A DNA stretch of 64,000 nt, taken from NCBI RefSeq assembly GCF_017876155.1, contig NZ_JAGINP010000036.1, forward strand, positions 19,686 to 83,685. The letters are read 5' to 3'. How positions within the stretch are numbered: the first letter of the stretch is position 1; the number at the start of each line of letters is the position of its first letter. Source of the DNA: Azospirillum rugosum (GTDB lineage: Bacteria; Pseudomonadota; Alphaproteobacteria; Azospirillales; Azospirillaceae). Shown piece after piece: positions 46,501 through 54,413 of the stretch. Both the position numbers and the translations under genes were made by a program. Below the pieces are notes generated by a model. That model searched no databases. It saw nothing but the letters and a program-made list of their open reading frames with translations, and was not told where the DNA came from.

Positions 46501-46609
46501 GAAGTGCATGGCGGTGATTCGGCTGTTGGGCGAATGCGTCGGCGCGGATGTAGCCGGGATCGCCGTCATACCCGAGAAGACTGGCGAGCTTGTCGAGCAG
46601 TCCGCTCAT
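43538..46609 (-). CDS. Large adenine-type DNA methyltransferase (Eco57I/PglX-like)
   Basis: A 1023-residue protein. Residues ~1-300 form a helical N-terminal region (LLYFYFLVDRRFITKERLAD). Then GAFYTPPFLADYTLDRLED precedes SAM motif I LDPATGSGVFLV (359-370), a motif with IFGVELNPTACHVAAFSLYL, and catalytic motif IV NPPW (482-485). The C-terminal half resembles target-recognition regions of type IIG/BREX/DISARM methyltransferases. It probably makes N6-methyladenine. No clear nuclease motif is seen in the N-terminus. ATG at 46609 overlaps the upstream HTH gene stop, and its own stop overlaps the PD-(D/E)XK gene start. Confidence 0.88.
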   Translation of the reverse strand: MSGLLDKLASLLGYDGDPGYIRADAFAQQPNHRHALRLAAQLMHVRAAFGLWTGREGALLGPDRARFTPLVYIAEVANSEQAQQVHRSVWSQGLAPYLLAVSADHVWICQGFAFSSTDWARHAFEIPLVASNDPDGLVQHPALKPLLAKTLRSSLAWRDEARTADEFVDERLLRSLANLSIAFSNATPSRRAIEPPVINALIARLLYFYFLVDRRFITKERLADWKLTGISLDENHDWSLEDTKMLFRRLDEIFNGSIFPMPSAYADAYDATHLNLLRRVLRHRAELGSQDVLQLSFLDYDFATIRTETLSAIYEMFLRNEDKEAGKRYGAFYTPPFLADYTLDRLEDQTALDSATRVLDPATGSGVFLVGAYRRIVEASLPSGETRLPLDDLHRLMTDNIFGVELNPTACHVAAFSLYLTMLDYVDPKEAADYTRWPVLVGRPRLFPPMLKGDSDRKANIRAGDFFSDASEGIRCDVVVGNPPWVQLKNLRSPEAEDYLKRSRAPIGDKQAAELFLWKAYHDHLGEDGVLGFLLPQKSLVNVYSDKFTQALRNNSELIGIADLAHLRYVLFRRSAARTAGAVESKSKRGARQATAVILLRKAVPQSGHRFWLYRPVRSTQPASRSGRLWTLLHDWTQVLWQDVVGLSDAGWRRLFTCSPVDRRVLTKLDRQIVSGRLRSLRHLDQAIGLQFKIEVDQNLDKRFVLSSDPRQPTFWRRQLGLDRSLVPDTSAVPLPSSELGKAHPHSLPFLMGNVVLMPRSCETAQFVEQCVATSFFIVGCFPKFAGAPLPARHRMFLEALARYMSTRMFRYLCFVNSRRMTIDRANTELSAVLELPWPFGDVDANDWPALLNLTNPEREVLVCERLGLPPLYRDLVEEFTTFREAFTDGGTPTDAMRPSDTNEINAYLAVMLHELDAGRQRYAVSAVPVADDLLAAVVEYKGKATTAGGYSDQLARAAAEAYATQGASTLTQSRYLWHSRQMMASVLLKPRERMHWTLDRAFADADLVTAAAMSGYNSKEAV

Positions 46610-47070
46610 CGTGCTGCTCCGCCGATGGCCTGTGGCGCAAACGGAAGAGGTGCTTGCGACTGCTCCACCACACTGGAAAACGCCGCCGTCCATAGCCGGT
46701 TGACGATCGGTTCACAGGGAATAACGATGGCCGGCCGTTCGCGACTGAGCTGATCGGCATCGACCAACTCCACCTTTTCGGCCGTTACGATCACGAATGT
46801 TGAACGCAGGCTGTTGGGCCGCTGCTGCGCACATAGGGCGAACAGTTCGTCCCAGCGATCGGCCAAACCCGCGATGCCAACATTCAACGTGCTCACGGCC
46901 GCAGACACCACGGCGAGCGCGATCATTTCGCCCGCCGAAAAGCGAGCTTTCTTGCCGGACTTTGCCGACAGCCTCGGCACAACCTTCCGCCAATGCCGCC
47001 ACGCCTCAGGGGAGACCCCCGCAAAGCTCCTGGCTTGCTCGCCGGTATACTGTATGGTGTGAGGTGCCAT
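46606..47070 (-). CDS. MerR-like HTH protein, first gene of the methyltransferase operon
   Basis: A 154-residue protein with an N-terminal winged-HTH-like segment (YTGEQARSFAGVSPEAWRHW RKVVP) and a helical/beta C-terminal part (LRSTFVIVTAEKVELVDADQ). It overlaps the methyltransferase start by 4 bp. Its upstream region is AT-rich with an imperfect palindrome, so it is probably the operon's regulator, acting like a restriction-modification controller. Family identity beyond the HTH is unknown. Confidence 0.65.
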   Translation of the reverse strand: MAPHTIQYTGEQARSFAGVSPEAWRHWRKVVPRLSAKSGKKARFSAGEMIALAVVSAAVSTLNVGIAGLADRWDELFALCAQQRPNSLRSTFVIVTAEKVELVDADQLSRERPAIVIPCEPIVNRLWTAAFSSVVEQSQAPLPFAPQAIGGAAR

Positions 47071-47093
47071 TTTTCATGGGGCTAACAACAGGG

Positions 47094-47118
47094 AAAATTG
47101 TTATATAGGACAAATTTT
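47094..47118. promoter_or_regulatory. AT-rich palindrome upstream of the methyltransferase operon
   Basis: AAAATTG, ten bases, then CAAATTTT forms an imperfect inverted repeat 24 bp upstream of the HTH gene. On the - strand the centre contains TATATAAC, a possible -10 region. It is a good candidate operator for the MerR-like protein. Confidence 0.45.
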
Positions 47119-47314
47119 GCTCTGCCAACAGCTTTAGCGATACAAGGGTTTTCAGGTGCCAATTTCGGTGCTGTCACGCCTGAAAGCTGCGTGGCGCAAG
47201 ACCGCTTTCCAATCCAACTCCCCCCTGAAGCTGCCGGCCCGCTCCTGCCGCTGAACCGCCGTACAAACACGGCGGCTCCTGGCGCATAGCCGCTGATCCG
47301 GCTGTCCAGGATAA

Positions 47315-47340
47315 CGGATTTACGGAAAGCCGGCGATCCG
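47315..47340 (-). repeat. Dispersed repeat copy 3, inverted (core CCGTAAATCC)
   Basis: CGGATTTACGGAAAGCCGGC then GATCCG; its reverse complement aligns with copies at 27822 and 37358, including the preceding GGATCGCCGG of copy 1 and the following ATCCGGATC-like part of copy 2. It lies between the methyltransferase operon promoter and the DUF2493 gene. Confidence 0.6.
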
Positions 47341-47368
47341 CCGAAGCAGATCGCCGGAATGGCGGCGC

Positions 47369-48307
47369 TCAGGCGTCGCCGGCGCCGTCGCCGAAGCGCC
47401 AGACCGGGATGCCGAGGCGCCGAGCCTTGTCGGCAAGGTTGGCGGCGATGCCGGACCCGGGAAAGGCGACGATGCCGATCGGCAGCGCCTCCAGCAGCCG
47501 GTCGTTGCGCTTGAAGGGGGCCGCCTTGGCGTGGCGCGCCCAGTCGGGGCGGAACAGCACCTGCGTCACCTTGCGGTGCTCGGCCCAGCAGGCGGCAATC
47601 CGTTCCGCCCCCTTCGGACTGCCGCCGTGCAGCAGCACCATGCCGGGGTGCTTGGCGCGCACCTTGTCGAGCACCGCCCAGATGCGGTGGTGGTCGTTGC
47701 ACTCGACCCCGCCGGTGAAGGCGATGCGCGGGCCGGCCGGCAGGAGCGGCTCGGTCTCGGTCCGCCGCTTGGCGGCGAGGAAGTCGCGGCTGTCGATCAG
47801 CGACGCCGTCAGGGTGCGGTGGCTGATCAGCGAGCCGGCCCGGGGCCGCCAGCCGGAGCCGGTGTGGACCTCGAACAGCTCGGCGGCCTGGTCGCGGAAG
47901 GCCTCCATGGCAATGCGGCGCTCGATCAGCGTCAGCCCTTCGGCCAGCAGCCGTTCCAGCTCGACCGAGCGGATTTCCGAGCCGTCCTGTTCGCGCTGGC
48001 TGCGCTTCTGGGCGTCCTCGTTGTCGTCGAGTTCGCGCTGCACGCGGTCGGCGGCGCGGTGGAACAGGTTGACGGTGGACCACAGCAGGTCGGCCAGGTC
48101 GGGTTCGAGGCGGGTGTCCGTCAGGGTGGAGACCAGGGCGTCGAAGACGTCGGCCAGCGCGGCGCGGATGGCGGTCTCGTCGGGCAGTGGGCGGGGATCG
48201 GGATCGTCCTCGAAGGGCCGGTGGCCGTAGAGCTGGAGTTCGGTCAGGGCGTGGTCGGTGGGGGAGGAGGCGTGGCGGAGCCCGGCAGCGTCGCGGTCGG
48301 TGATCAT
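47369..48307 (-). CDS. DUF2493 (SLOG-like) domain protein
   Basis: A 312-residue protein. The C-terminal third is a Rossmann-like DUF2493 domain: RIAFTGGVECNDHHRIWAVL, MVLLHGGSPKGAERIAACWA, and GIVAFPGSGIAANLADKARR. The last is typical of SLOG nucleotide-binding proteins. The N-terminal part is helical. Such proteins are common on plasmids and phages of alphaproteobacteria and are thought to bind a nucleotide ligand. A 300-bp leader, conserved with that of the DUF736 gene, precedes it. Confidence 0.85.
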   Translation of the reverse strand: MITDRDAAGLRHASSPTDHALTELQLYGHRPFEDDPDPRPLPDETAIRAALADVFDALVSTLTDTRLEPDLADLLWSTVNLFHRAADRVQRELDDNEDAQKRSQREQDGSEIRSVELERLLAEGLTLIERRIAMEAFRDQAAELFEVHTGSGWRPRAGSLISHRTLTASLIDSRDFLAAKRRTETEPLLPAGPRIAFTGGVECNDHHRIWAVLDKVRAKHPGMVLLHGGSPKGAERIAACWAEHRKVTQVLFRPDWARHAKAAPFKRNDRLLEALPIGIVAFPGSGIAANLADKARRLGIPVWRFGDGAGDA

Positions 48308-48505
48308 GGCGGTTGCCCTTCGGCTGGAGGATCGGCCGCGCCCATCGCGGCCTTCGTGGCGATCCCCCAGCGGCGGGCGGGGCGGGTCCGCACCCTCTTG
48401 GGCCGCAGCGTCAGCGCAGGACGGCGGGGGGCGGCTTTCTTGTCCCGCGAGGAAGGCCGGCCTGGCCGGCCGGGGAAGAAAGTTGCTCCCCGCCGTTGCG
48501 GAGCC
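48308..48505 (-). promoter_or_regulatory. Conserved 5' leader B, copy 2 (upstream of DUF2493 gene)
   Basis: Matches 29046-29245 block by block: GCGGCCTTCGTGGCGATC (48347-48364), CCGCACCC...GGGCCGCAGCG (48388-48411), CTTTCTTGTCCCGCGAGGAA (near 48434-48453), CGGGGAAGAA (48471-48480) and CCGTTGCGG. It begins just before the start codon and fills most of the gap to the Toprim gene. Candidate cis-regulatory RNA. Confidence 0.65.
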
Positions 48506-48607
48506 GGCCCGGCTGCCGCCCGATCGCCCGCTGGAAGGCCGTGGCCGCGGTCTCCCGCCGGCTGGACCGGCATCCGCCCGTTCCGACCGGCGCCCGTCCG
48601 CCAAGGC

Positions 48608-49633
48608 TCAGGCTCCCCATGACCGATCACGGCCGGCCCAGAAGCGCGCCACATCCTCCGGGGCGAGCTGGGCCCGCAGGTGCGCCCGCAGCGCCGCCTG
48701 CCCGAACGCCAACAGGTCGTCGTTGAGGTCGCCCAGCACCGGTGCCAGGACCAGCGCCTCGATGCCGAGGGACTCGGCGCGGCGCCCCAGGCGCTCGGCC
48801 GCCCGGCGTCCGGCGGCGTCGTTGTCGCGGGCGACGTAGAGGCGGCGGAGCGTCGGCGGCAGGCACAGGGCGGCGAGGTGGCCGGCCGACAGTGCGGCGA
48901 CCATGGGCACGGCCGGCAGGACGGTGCGCAGCGCCAGCATGGTCTCGACGCCCTCCCCCGCCGCCAGGACGTCGCGGGCCACGCCGAAGCGGACGCCGTT
49001 GCCGAGCAGGTGGCCCAGCGCGCGGCGCGGTGACGACATCGCCGCCTTACCGCGGCCGGACGAGGCGAGCCAGGTGCGTTGCACGCCGGTGACGCGGCCG
49101 TCCAGACCGGTGACCGCGGCGATCAGCGCCGGTCCCTGGGCGAGCCGGTCATCGGCGTTGCGGTACCAGCAGCGCGGCTGGAAGCGCAGGGAGCCGTCTT
49201 TCCGGACATCCGGAATGCCGCGGTTGCGCAGATATGTGTCGGCCAGCGTGCCGGCGAGCGGCCGGGAGCGGGCGAACAGGCGGCGGGCGGCCTCCGGCGA
49301 TCCGATGGGGGCTGGAGGCTCCCACCGTGGCTCCGGCGGCGCCCGCGGCGAACCGAGAAAGACACGGGCCTCGTCGAGCACCGCAACCAGCCGATCGAGA
49401 CCGCGGTTAAGCCCGATGAGGTCGAGCAGGTCACCGTGCTCGCCGGTGGCAGCGTCGGCCCATCTACCGATAGCACCCCCATGCAGCCGGACGTAGAGGC
49501 TCTCCCCCGGCGTGCCGTGAACGTCACCGACCCGCCAGTAACGCCCCTCCCGCCGCCCGTGCGGCAGGTAATGGCGGCACACCGCCTCGGCCTCCCGCGC
49601 GAGGCGCTGCGCCATCTCCGACGCAACGGACAT
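48608..49633 (-). CDS. Toprim-domain primase-like protein
   Basis: A 341-residue protein. The N-terminal part (GRREGRYWRVGDVHGTPGES, GRWADAATGEHGDLLDLIGL) matches the DUF7146-type region of plasmid primase/helicase-like proteins. The C-terminal Toprim domain has VLAAGEGVETMLAL with the catalytic Glu and LYVARDNDAAGRRAAERLGR with the DxD-type acidic pair. It may synthesise primers for plasmid lagging-strand or post-transfer replication. It starts 12 bp after the large helicase gene. Confidence 0.85.
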   Translation of the reverse strand: MSVASEMAQRLAREAEAVCRHYLPHGRREGRYWRVGDVHGTPGESLYVRLHGGAIGRWADAATGEHGDLLDLIGLNRGLDRLVAVLDEARVFLGSPRAPPEPRWEPPAPIGSPEAARRLFARSRPLAGTLADTYLRNRGIPDVRKDGSLRFQPRCWYRNADDRLAQGPALIAAVTGLDGRVTGVQRTWLASSGRGKAAMSSPRRALGHLLGNGVRFGVARDVLAAGEGVETMLALRTVLPAVPMVAALSAGHLAALCLPPTLRRLYVARDNDAAGRRAAERLGRRAESLGIEALVLAPVLGDLNDDLLAFGQAALRAHLRAQLAPEDVARFWAGRDRSWGA

Positions 49634-49645
49634 GGCGCCGGCCCG

Positions 49646-52600
49646 TCACGGCCCCGTCCGGTCGACAACACGGAGCAGGGGGTGGCGGGCCAGCAGGGCG
49701 GCGAACACCGCCGGCCCGCGCTCGCCCACCGGCACGAACAGACGCAACGTCCAGGCGATGATCTCGGACATCAGCCCCAGCGCCTTCAGCCGCTCCACCA
49801 TGCCCTCGGTGAAGCCGGACAACTCGAACCGGTGGGCGCCCATCACGGTGACCCGGCGCAGCCGCAGCCCGTCGGCCAGATGCAGCACCGCCCGCCCCTC
49901 CAGCACCGAGGCCCAGGCCTGCTCCGCCGACGGCACCGGCACGGCACCGGCGCCGGCACCGAAATTGCGCTCGACCTCGGCCAGGGCGTCCGGCGCCACC
50001 ACCCGGCCGATGACCCGTTCGCCGTCGTCGGTCTGCAACCGCACCACCCGCAGGTTCGTGTCCGGCAGATGCCGCCACACCGGCAGCAGCAGCCCGGTCA
50101 CCAGATGCAGGGTGCTGGTCGAGAACTCCGGCACTACGGCGACCTCCGTTTCCCAGGCGGCGGCGAAGGCCTCCGGCTCGGCTGGGCGCCAGTGGCTCTG
50201 CGCCAGCTCGGCCACCGTTACGGTCAGGCGCTCCATCGGCCGCAGCAGCCGCACCCGGCGCTCCACCGTGCCGTCGTCCAGCATCAGCCCGGCGGCGGGC
50301 ACCGCCACCGCCGCCCGGCCTGAGCGGGCATTCACCAGCAGCCGCGCCTGCGGTCCGGTCCCTTTCTCCAGCGCCTCCTCCAGGCCCAGCGGCCGGTTGC
50401 GGTCGCGCCGGGCGAGCGTGAACAGCCGGGTCTCCGCCCCCGTCGCCGGGTGGGTGTAAAGCGTTCGCCGGTTCGTCACCGTGAAACTGTCGGCCACCAG
50501 CGTCTCGACGCCGCGGTCGTAGGTGCCCGAGGCGATGGCCCCCTCGATCTTCGCGGCAAGCAACTGCTCGAACACGGTGAACAGCGTGTTCTGCAAGCCG
50601 ATGGTCAGGGCCAGCAGCCGGTTGAGGAAGGTGGTGATCGGCGGCAGCTCCTCACGCAGGCCGCCGTCGCGGTCACACAGCGCCAAGCCGGTCGCCGCCT
50701 CGAACGCGCCCAGCGAACAGCCCTCGACCTTGCCGGCGTGGAGCAGGCCGTAGAGCTGGCGCAGGGCGGCACGGGCGTAGATGGATTCGAGGTTGTCGTC
50801 GGCGCGGAACAGGCCCTGCCCGCCGGTCTGGCGCTGGCCGCGGGTGATGGCGCCCAGCGTGTCGAGCCGGCGGGCGATGGTCGAGAGGAAGCGCTTCTCC
50901 GCCCGCACGTCGGTGGCGACCGGGCGGAACAGCGGCGGCTGCGCCTGGTTGGTGCGGTTGGAGCGGCCCAGCCCCTGGATGGCGGCGTCGGCCTTCCAGC
51001 CCGCCTCCAGCAGGTAGTGCACCCGCAGCCGCTGGTTCTTCGCCCCGAGATCGGCGTGGTAGCTGCGGCCGGTGCCGCCGGCGTCGGAGAAGACCAGGAT
51101 GCGCTTCTCGTCGTCGAGGAAGGCCTGGGTCTCGGCGAGGTTGGCCAAGTTGGGGCGGCTTTCCACCGCCAGCCGGTCGTCCCCGCCGGGACCGGTCTTG
51201 CGGACGATGCGCCGCGAGCGGCCGGTGACCTCGGCCACCATGTCGGCGCCGAAGCGCTGGACGATCTGGTCGAGCGCCCCCGGCACCGGCTCCAGGGCGG
51301 CCAGACGCTCGATCAGGCGGTCGCGCCGCTCCACCGCCTCGCGGCACGGCACCGGCTGACCGTCCCGCCACACCGGCCGGGAGGACAGATTGCCGTCGGC
51401 GTCGGTGAAGGGTTCGTGCAGCTGGGTCGGGAACGAGTGGGCGAGGTACTCGAGGACGAGCTCACGCGGCGTGACGTCGATCGACAAATCACCCCACTCC
51501 TCGGTGGGGATGTCGGACAGACGGCGTTCCATCAGCGCCTCGCCGGTGGAGACGAGCTGCACCACCACGGCGTGGTCGGCGGCAAGGTCGCGCTCGATGG
51601 ACTTGAGCACGGTCGGCGTTTTCATGGCAGAAATCAGATGGTTGAAAAATCTTTGCTTGGCGCCCTCGAAAGCGGAGCGGGCGGCGGCCTTGGCGGCGCG
51701 GTTCAGGGTGCCGCCGGCCCCGGTGACGTTGGCCGCCTCCAGCGCCGCGGTCAGGTTGGCATGAATGATGGCGAAGGCCGCGGCATAGGCGTCGTAGATG
51801 GCGACCTGCCCCGGCGTCAGCCGGTGCTCGACCATCTCGTAGCGGACCCCCTCGAAGGACAGCGAGCGGGCGGCGTAGAGGCCGAGGGCCTTGAGGTCGC
51901 GGGCCAGCACCTCCATGGCGGCCACACCGCCGGCCTCGATGGCCTGGACGAACTCGGCGCGGGTGGCGAAGGGGAAGTCCGCGCCGCCCCACAGGCCGAG
52001 GCGCTGGGCGTAGGCGAGGTTGTGCACGGTGGTGGCGCCGGTGGCCGAGACGTAGAGCACGCGGGCGTCCGGCAGGGCGTGCTGGAGGCGCAGGCCGGCC
52101 CGGCCCTGCTGGGAGGGGGTGACGGGACCGCCGTCGCGGCCGAAGCCGGCGGTTCCACCGGCATTGCGCAACGCGTGGGACTCGTCGAAGACGATGACCC
52201 CGTCGAACTCCCGGCCCAGCCAGTCGACGATCTGCTGGACGCGCGGCACGGCCCCTTCGCCGCCGTCGCCGCGCAGGGTGGCGTAGGTCGTAAAGACGAT
52301 GCCGCGCTCCAGGGTGATCGGCGTTCCGGGACGGAAGCGCGACAGCGGGGTGACCAGCAGAGGCTCCTGGCCAAGCGCCGACCAGTCGCGCCGGGCGTCC
52401 TCGATCAGGGTGTCGGACTTCGAGACCCAGAGCGCGCGCTGGCGGCCCTTCAACCAGTTGTCGAGCAGGATGCCGGCGACCTGCCGGCCCTTGCCGGCGC
52501 CGGTGCCGTCGCCGAGGAACCAGCCGCGGCGGAAGCGCACCGCGTCCTTGGCATCGTCCGGCGCGGCCGAGACCACATCGAAGGTCTCATCCACGGTCCA

Positions 52601-54019
52601 GCTGCCGGCGAGGTGGCCGGCGTGCGCCTCGCCGGCCAGGATGACGCTCTCCAGCTGGGCGTCGGAGAGCACGCCATCGGTGACCAGGGCGGCGGGCAGG
52701 TGCGGGCGGTAGCGGGGCTTGGGCGGGGCGACCGCGGCCATGGCGGCGGACTGGACCAGCGGCGTCGGGTGCGGCCGGGCGCCGGGGATGGCGATGGATT
52801 GCAGCGCGTAGGGCTCGTAGAGCGCGGCGGTGAGGCGGGCCCCCGCCTCCGATGTCCAGTCGCGCGGCTCGTATTCCAACTCGGCGACCGCCGGGCCGGA
52901 CGCTGGCGTGCACACCATCGGCACAGCCGCCGCCCGGCGCACGGGTCGTGCCACCATGGCGCGGACCAGCACCGGCAACGGAGCCGCAGCCGACGCGGAA
53001 ACGGAAGCACGGGGCGGCACGCCGCGCCGGACCCACTCCAACAACGTGGCGGCATCGGGGGCCGTGCCCGGCGAGGCCGGGAAGACCGCCGGGTCCTCCG
53101 CCGGCACACGGTCGATGATGGTCAGCCGGGTGTCCACCGAGGTGCCGTGGCGGGCGTAGACCGTCCCGTCGATGGCGGCGGAGAAGACGACGCGGCCCCG
53201 CTCCTGCAGGCGGACGAAAGCATTCCGCCATGCCGGATGCTCGGGCGCCAGCCCGGCGCCGGTGACGGCGACGAGGCGCCCGCCCTCGGCCAGCCGGGCC
53301 AGGGCCGAAACGAGGTGGCGGAGGGCGGCGTCGGCCACCCGGCCGTCCACCGCCGCCAGCGCCGAGAAGGGCGGGTTCATCAACACCACCGTCGGCCGGA
53401 TGGTGGGGTCGAGATGGTCGTGGATGGCGGCGGCATCGAAGCGAGCCACCGGGACGCCGGGAAACAGGCGCTCCAGCAGGCCGGCGCGGGTGTCGGCCAG
53501 TTCGTTGAGGACAAGAGGTGCCCCCGCCTGTTCGGCAAAGACGGCGAGCAGACCGGTGCCGGCGGAGGGCTCCAGCACCCGGTCGGCCGGGGTGAGGGCG
53601 GCGGCGGCAGCCACCACGCCGGCCAGCGGCAGCGGGGTGGAGAACTGCTGCCGGGCCTGGCTCTCCTCGGAGCGGCGGGTCTGGCTGGGCAGCAGCCCCG
53701 CCAGCCGCTCCAGCATGGCCAGGAACGCCGCCGGGCTGGCGGCACGGGCCAGCATGGCCGGGCCAAAGCGGCGCAGGAACAGCACCTGCACCGCTTCGCC
53801 GGCGTCGTAGGCCAGCTTCCAGCTCCAGGCGCCTTCGGCGTCAGAGCCGCCGAACGCCGCGGTCATCGCGGCGCGCAGCGTGCCGGCGTCGATGGCCCGG
53901 CCGCGTTCGAGGCCGGGCAGCAGCCGCTCCGCGGCGGCGAGCAGGGCCGCCGCGGTGTCCACCGGGGTCGGAGGACAGGGGGCGGCGGCATCGGTTCGGA
54001 GATCGGCGGTCAGGGTCAT
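49646..54019 (-). CDS. Strawberry-notch family methyltransferase-like/helicase protein
   Basis: A 1457-residue protein. An N-terminal SAM-methyltransferase fold (DRVLEPSAGTGLLAVFAEQA, VVLMNPPFSALA) is followed by an SF2 helicase with Walker A GDGTGAGKGRQVAG, motif II VIVFDESHALRN, motif III SATGATTV and motif VI GLGRSNRTNQAQPPLF. The C-terminal strawberry-notch domain completes it. Homologues are standard cargo on large alphaproteobacterial plasmids and ICEs. DNA modification or anti-restriction roles are suspected, but the biochemical activity is unproven. Confidence 0.92.
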   Translation of the reverse strand: MTLTADLRTDAAAPCPPTPVDTAAALLAAAERLLPGLERGRAIDAGTLRAAMTAAFGGSDAEGAWSWKLAYDAGEAVQVLFLRRFGPAMLARAASPAAFLAMLERLAGLLPSQTRRSEESQARQQFSTPLPLAGVVAAAAALTPADRVLEPSAGTGLLAVFAEQAGAPLVLNELADTRAGLLERLFPGVPVARFDAAAIHDHLDPTIRPTVVLMNPPFSALAAVDGRVADAALRHLVSALARLAEGGRLVAVTGAGLAPEHPAWRNAFVRLQERGRVVFSAAIDGTVYARHGTSVDTRLTIIDRVPAEDPAVFPASPGTAPDAATLLEWVRRGVPPRASVSASAAAPLPVLVRAMVARPVRRAAAVPMVCTPASGPAVAELEYEPRDWTSEAGARLTAALYEPYALQSIAIPGARPHPTPLVQSAAMAAVAPPKPRYRPHLPAALVTDGVLSDAQLESVILAGEAHAGHLAGSWTVDETFDVVSAAPDDAKDAVRFRRGWFLGDGTGAGKGRQVAGILLDNWLKGRQRALWVSKSDTLIEDARRDWSALGQEPLLVTPLSRFRPGTPITLERGIVFTTYATLRGDGGEGAVPRVQQIVDWLGREFDGVIVFDESHALRNAGGTAGFGRDGGPVTPSQQGRAGLRLQHALPDARVLYVSATGATTVHNLAYAQRLGLWGGADFPFATRAEFVQAIEAGGVAAMEVLARDLKALGLYAARSLSFEGVRYEMVEHRLTPGQVAIYDAYAAAFAIIHANLTAALEAANVTGAGGTLNRAAKAAARSAFEGAKQRFFNHLISAMKTPTVLKSIERDLAADHAVVVQLVSTGEALMERRLSDIPTEEWGDLSIDVTPRELVLEYLAHSFPTQLHEPFTDADGNLSSRPVWRDGQPVPCREAVERRDRLIERLAALEPVPGALDQIVQRFGADMVAEVTGRSRRIVRKTGPGGDDRLAVESRPNLANLAETQAFLDDEKRILVFSDAGGTGRSYHADLGAKNQRLRVHYLLEAGWKADAAIQGLGRSNRTNQAQPPLFRPVATDVRAEKRFLSTIARRLDTLGAITRGQRQTGGQGLFRADDNLESIYARAALRQLYGLLHAGKVEGCSLGAFEAATGLALCDRDGGLREELPPITTFLNRLLALTIGLQNTLFTVFEQLLAAKIEGAIASGTYDRGVETLVADSFTVTNRRTLYTHPATGAETRLFTLARRDRNRPLGLEEALEKGTGPQARLLVNARSGRAAVAVPAAGLMLDDGTVERRVRLLRPMERLTVTVAELAQSHWRPAEPEAFAAAWETEVAVVPEFSTSTLHLVTGLLLPVWRHLPDTNLRVVRLQTDDGERVIGRVVAPDALAEVERNFGAGAGAVPVPSAEQAWASVLEGRAVLHLADGLRLRRVTVMGAHRFELSGFTEGMVERLKALGLMSEIIAWTLRLFVPVGERGPAVFAALLARHPLLRVVDRTGP

Positions 54020-54111
54020 GGCGGAGGATCCGGGAGAGCGGGGAGACCAGCGGCCGGCGGACGCTCTCTCGATCCGCTCCGGCTCACCCCGGCCCCCGCC
54101 CTCCTCGCCCT

Positions 54112-54342
54112 CTACCCGCCGCCGGGATCGAACGGCGGGTGGTAAAGCTCATAGGGGTCAGCGTCGGCGAGGTGCCCGAAGGGGGTGAGCACCACCTCGC
54201 CACCGCGTTGCGCGACAGCGCACAGAATGAAGCGGGTCTCGCCGGTGTGGGCGTCGGTGCCCTGCACCAACGCCAAGTCGCCGGCCGCCGCGGCGCGCAG
54301 CAGCGTCTCGAAATTCGCCTTCACGAAGTCGGGGATCGGCAT
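54112..54342 (-). CDS. Small plasmid-associated protein (DUF6117-like)
   Basis: A 76-residue protein: MPIPDFVKANFETLLRAAAA, GDLALVQGTDAHTGETRFIL, CAVAQRGGEVVLTPFGHLAD. It matches a short family seen beside strawberry-notch helicases on plasmids. The family number is recalled, not verified. Start ATG at 54342. The helicase gene follows after 92 bp. Confidence 0.75.
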   Translation of the reverse strand: MPIPDFVKANFETLLRAAAAGDLALVQGTDAHTGETRFILCAVAQRGGEVVLTPFGHLADADPYELYHPPFDPGGG

Positions 54343-54370
54343 GGCGGTTCTCCATAAGACAGGAGCCCGG

Positions 54371-54396
54371 CGCGGCGGCCGGGCTCGACAAGGGAC
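54371..54396 (-). terminator. Hairpin between the 129-residue gene and the DUF6117-like gene
   Basis: A perfect 9-bp stem GAGCCCGGC/GCCGGGCTC with a six-base loop, located about 20 bp after the stop of the - strand gene ending at 54414. The downstream sequence CTGTCTTATGG has only a weak T-tract, so it may attenuate rather than stop transcription. Confidence 0.5.
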
Positions 54397-54413
54397 AAGG
54401 TGAGGGGTACGGA

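Noticed and set aside
50450..54145. A 1231-codon + strand frame opposite the strawberry-notch gene
   Set aside because: Antisense of a protein with intact helicase motifs; composition dominated by G, R, Q and A.
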